A DNA stretch of 64,000 nucleotides, taken from assembly GCF_000284595.1 (NCBI RefSeq), contig NC_017671.1, forward strand, positions 3,443,001 to 3,507,000. The letters are read 5' to 3'. This document shows, one piece after another, positions 61,517 through 64,000 of the stretch (the stretch's first letter is position 1; the number at the start of each line of letters is the position of its first letter). The notes under the pieces were generated by a model. The model searched no databases. It worked only from the letters and a program-made list of their open reading frames with translations, and was not told the origin of the DNA. This DNA comes from Stenotrophomonas maltophilia D457. Its GTDB lineage: Bacteria > Pseudomonadota > Gammaproteobacteria > Xanthomonadales > Xanthomonadaceae. The position numbers and the translations under genes are program-made.

Positions 61517-63607
61517 ATGGCCGCCAGCAAGCCGACCGGCAAGCGCGCAACCGTCCCTGCCGAAAGCCACCGCCGGGGCGATGGCGATGAACTGCACCAG
61601 CAGGCCGGGGGCAGCCATCCGGCAATGACCACCGACCAGGGCATTCCGGTGGCGGACAACCAGAACTCCCTGCGGCAGGGACCTCGGGGGCCCACGCTGC
61701 TGGAGGACTTCATCCTGCGCGAGAAGATCACCCACTTCGATCACGAACGCATTCCCGAGCGCATCGTGCACGCACGTGGCAGCGCAGCACACGGCTACTT
61801 CGAGCTGACCCGATCACTGGCAGCCCATACCCGCGCACGCATCCTGACCGAGGTCGGCGTGAAGACGCCGGTATTCACCCGCTTCTCGACCGTGGCCGGT
61901 GGCGCAGGCTCGGTGGATACCCCGCGCGACGTGCGCGGCTTTGCGGTCAAGTTCTACACCAAGGAGGGCAACTGGGATCTGGTCGGCAACAACATCCCGG
62001 TGTTCTTCATCCAGGACGCGATGAAGTTTCCGGACCTGGTGCACGCAGTGAAGATGGAGCCGGACCGCGCCTTCCCGCAGGCCGCGTCGGCCCATGACAC
62101 GTTCTGGGACTTCATTTCGCTGATGCCCGAATCGATGCACATGATCATGTGGGCGATGAGCGACCGCGCCATCCCGCGTTCGCTGCGGATGATCGAAGGC
62201 TTCGGCGTGCACAGCTTCCGCCTGCTGAACGAGGCTGGCGAGTCGACGTTCGTCAAGTTCCACTGGCGGCCCAAGCTGGGCATTCAGTCCACGGTCTGGG
62301 ACGAAGCGTTGAAACTGCAATCGGCCGACAATGACTTCCATCGCCGCGACCTGTTCGAGGCCATCCAGCGCGGCGACTTTCCCGAATGGGAGCTGGCGGT
62401 GCAGCTGTTCACCGAAGAAGACGCCGACGCATTCCCGTTCGACCACCTGGATCCAACCAAGATCATTCCCGAATCGCTGGTGCCGTTGCAGGTGATCGGG
62501 CGCATGGTACTGGACCGCTGGCCCGACAACTTCTTCGCAGAGACCGAGCAGGTGGCGTTCTGCCCGGCCAACGTGCCGCCCGGCATCGACTTCAGCAACG
62601 ACCCGCTGCTGCAGGGCCGCCTGTTCTCCTACCTGGACACCCAGCTGCTGCGCCTGGGCGGCCCGAACTTCCACCAGATCCCGGTGAATGCACCGAGGTG
62701 TCCGTTTGCCAATCATCAGCGCGACGGCCACATGCAGATGCAGGTGCCCAAGGGCCGCGTCGCCTACGATCCCAGCTCGCTGCAGGACGACACCCCGCGC
62801 GAGACGCCTGCCGGATTCCGCAGCCATGCCAGCGCCGACGATGGCCGCAAGGGCCGCACCCGCGCGGAGAGTTTCGCCGACCACTACAGCCAGGCCCGGA
62901 TGTTCTTCCGCAGCCTGGAAAAGCCGGAGCAGGCGCACCTGGCATCGGCGCTGGTGTTCGAGTTGTCCAAGGTGGAAACGCTGAAGGTGCGGGTGCGCAC
63001 CGTCAGCCACCTGCGCAACATCGATGACGCGCTGGCGCAGCGCGTGGCCGATGGCCTGGCCCTGCCTGCGCTGCCCGACCCGGCCCCAACCGCCACGCCG
63101 GTGCGGGACATGCCGCCCGCTCCCGAGGTGCGCGTGATCGGGCGTAACAAGCCCACCCTGCAGGGTCGCTGCATCGGCATCCTGTTCGACGAAGGCTCCG
63201 ACGCGCGCGTGATTGCCAGCCTGAGCAAGGCCGCCCGGAAGGCAGGTGCAGACGTGAAGCTGGTCGCGCCAAAAGTGGGAGGCGCCACGCTGAGCGATGG
63301 CGCATTGCAGGCGGCAGATGGGCAGCTGGCGGGCACCCCGTCAGCCGTGTTCGATGCAGTAGCCGTGGTGCTCAGCCTTGAAGCCGCGAAGGCCTTGTCG
63401 AAAGAGAGTGCAGCCGTCGAATTCGTCAGCCAGGCGTGGGCACACCTGAAGGCCATCGCCAGCGACGCGGGCGGCCAGGTGCTGTTGAAGGCGGCGCGCG
63501 TCGGCAACGACCCCGGCATCGTCGAAGCAGAAGACGCCAAGGCATTCCTGGCGGCGGCCGCCACCCGCCAGTGGGCGCGCGAGCCCAAGCTGCGCCTGCT
63601 GGCCTGA
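61517..63607 (+). CDS. katE: Large-subunit catalase (HPII/KatE type)
   Basis: 696 aa, clade 2 monofunctional catalase. The catalytic His is in [13 protein letters not shown], Asn in [12 protein letters not shown], and the proximal heme Tyr in [18 protein letters not shown]. The long C-terminal flavodoxin/DJ-1-like domain ([13 protein letters not shown] ... [11 protein letters not shown]) belongs to large-subunit enzymes and gives great stability. The N-terminus is extended and basic. ATG 61517 has GGAG 10 bp upstream. A PAS-AraC regulator is divergent, and a histone H1-like gene starts 22 bp after the stop. Confidence 0.96.
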   Translation: MAASKPTGKRATVPAESHRRGDGDELHQQAGGSHPAMTTDQGIPVADNQNSLRQGPRGPTLLEDFILREKITHFDHERIPERIVHARGSAAHGYFELTRSLAAHTRARILTEVGVKTPVFTRFSTVAGGAGSVDTPRDVRGFAVKFYTKEGNWDLVGNNIPVFFIQDAMKFPDLVHAVKMEPDRAFPQAASAHDTFWDFISLMPESMHMIMWAMSDRAIPRSLRMIEGFGVHSFRLLNEAGESTFVKFHWRPKLGIQSTVWDEALKLQSADNDFHRRDLFEAIQRGDFPEWELAVQLFTEEDADAFPFDHLDPTKIIPESLVPLQVIGRMVLDRWPDNFFAETEQVAFCPANVPPGIDFSNDPLLQGRLFSYLDTQLLRLGGPNFHQIPVNAPRCPFANHQRDGHMQMQVPKGRVAYDPSSLQDDTPRETPAGFRSHASADDGRKGRTRAESFADHYSQARMFFRSLEKPEQAHLASALVFELSKVETLKVRVRTVSHLRNIDDALAQRVADGLALPALPDPAPTATPVRDMPPAPEVRVIGRNKPTLQGRCIGILFDEGSDARVIASLSKAARKAGADVKLVAPKVGGATLSDGALQAADGQLAGTPSAVFDAVAVVLSLEAAKALSKESAAVEFVSQAWAHLKAIASDAGGQVLLKAARVGNDPGIVEAEDAKAFLAAAATRQWAREPKLRLLA

Positions 63608-63629
63608 CCACAACGACAGGAGAATCGTC

Positions 63630-64000
63630 ATGCCCCGTGGTGACAAATCCGCATACACCGAAAAGCAGAAGCGCCAGGCCGAGCACATCGAGGAAAGCGA
63701 ACGTGATCGCGGCGCGAGTGAAGGCACCGCCGAACGCATTGCCTGGGCCACCGTGAACAAGCAGGACGGCGGCGGCAAGCGCGCCGGCAGTGCCCGCAAG
63801 GGCGCGAAGAAGGCGACCAGCAAGAAGGCGGCCAAGAAGGCGCCTGCCAGAAAGTCGGCCACAAAGAAGGCCGCAACCAAGAGGACGGCGGCGAAGAAGG
63901 CACCTGCGAAGAAGGCGGTGGCGAAGAAGGCACCGGCTCGCAAGACCGCGACAAAGAAGGCCGCAAAGAAGACGGCGAAGAAGGCAGCGGTAAAGAAGGC
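63630..64000 (+). CDS. Histone H1-like lysine-rich protein (incomplete at window end)
   Basis: Starts at ATG 63630 after ACAGGAGA and runs off the window with no stop, at least 123 aa. The N-terminus (MPRGDKSAYTEKQKRQAEHI then EESERDRGASEGTAERIAW) is the short conserved domain often labelled plasmid stabilization protein; it is followed from about residue 55 by KKA-type tandem repeats (KKATSKKAAKKAPARKSATK...) typical of bacterial H1-like DNA-binding tails. It follows katE by 22 bp, and cotranscription would link DNA protection to peroxide defence. Confidence 0.85.
   Translation, partial: MPRGDKSAYTEKQKRQAEHIEESERDRGASEGTAERIAWATVNKQDGGGKRAGSARKGAKKATSKKAAKKAPARKSATKKAATKRTAAKKAPAKKAVAKKAPARKTATKKAAKKTAKKAAVKK

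Overview
The window is about 64 kb of GC-rich chromosomal DNA that reads as a Stenotrophomonas (S. maltophilia complex, Xanthomonadaceae) core genome. The assignment rests on three things: protein content typical of xanthomonads (rpoE-rseA-mucD operon, ColRS-like system beside eptA, RpfF-free fadB-type locus, S8 autotransporter), very high GC with strong third-position bias, and many short palindromes carrying a terminal GTAG, the hallmark of the SMAG repeats of S. maltophilia. I see no prophage, integrase, insertion sequence, CRISPR array, tRNA or rRNA.

Layout. 1-7.9 kb: 3' end of a phospholipase-D-like gene, an HDOD protein, leucine dehydrogenase, a lipidated subtilisin autotransporter, a thiolase and two paralogous alanine-rich lipoproteins. 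7.9-15.4 kb: an aidB-like gene divergent from a four-gene DNA repair operon (MBL-fold exonuclease, ATP-dependent ligase, Lhr-type helicase, metallophosphoesterase). 15.4-23.6 kb: FAD monooxygenase, cold-shock protein, a purine/wall salvage operon (nagZ-hpt-methylthioinosine phosphorylase), DsbA-like oxidoreductase, CYTH protein, rlmD and a REC-HPt response regulator. 24-33 kb (minus strand): rpoE-rseA-mucD and lepA-lepB-DUF4845-rnc-era-recO, i.e. envelope stress, protein secretion and RNA/ribosome maturation. 33-43.4 kb: fadB-type multienzyme, two pirins flanking aquaporin Z, cstA-ybdD, a DUF819 transporter and a VOC protein. 43.5-49.9 kb: ColSR-like two-component system divergent from a lipid A modification operon (ArnT-like, PAP2, EptA). 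50-64 kb: M2 peptidase, siderophore-interacting protein, Bcr/CflA exporter, gcvP under a tandem glycine riboswitch, APC permease, PAS-AraC regulator, large-subunit catalase and the start of a histone H1-like gene.

The most unusual signal is not a gene. Three of the largest intergenic gaps (23.57-24.07, 35.05-35.50 and 49.86-50.38 kb) each hold two inwardly facing copies of a roughly 200-bp repeat. Each copy has a 19-25 bp perfect outer stem whose sequence differs between copies but is always matched in the opposite arm, a conserved 29-nt single-stranded segment (ACGCCGTAAACCCRTCC...GGGGGCT) and an inner hairpin, flanked by a fixed order of smaller modules. Matched base changes in opposite arms show that structure is being maintained. 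SMAG elements and a second 19-bp hairpin sit between the two halves.

Regulatory signals with good support are a sigma-E promoter ahead of rpoE, a perfect TGTGA-N6-TCACA site ahead of aqpZ, a TATAAT box placed just before the glycine riboswitch, and a U-run terminator hairpin inside the leader of the DUF819 gene.
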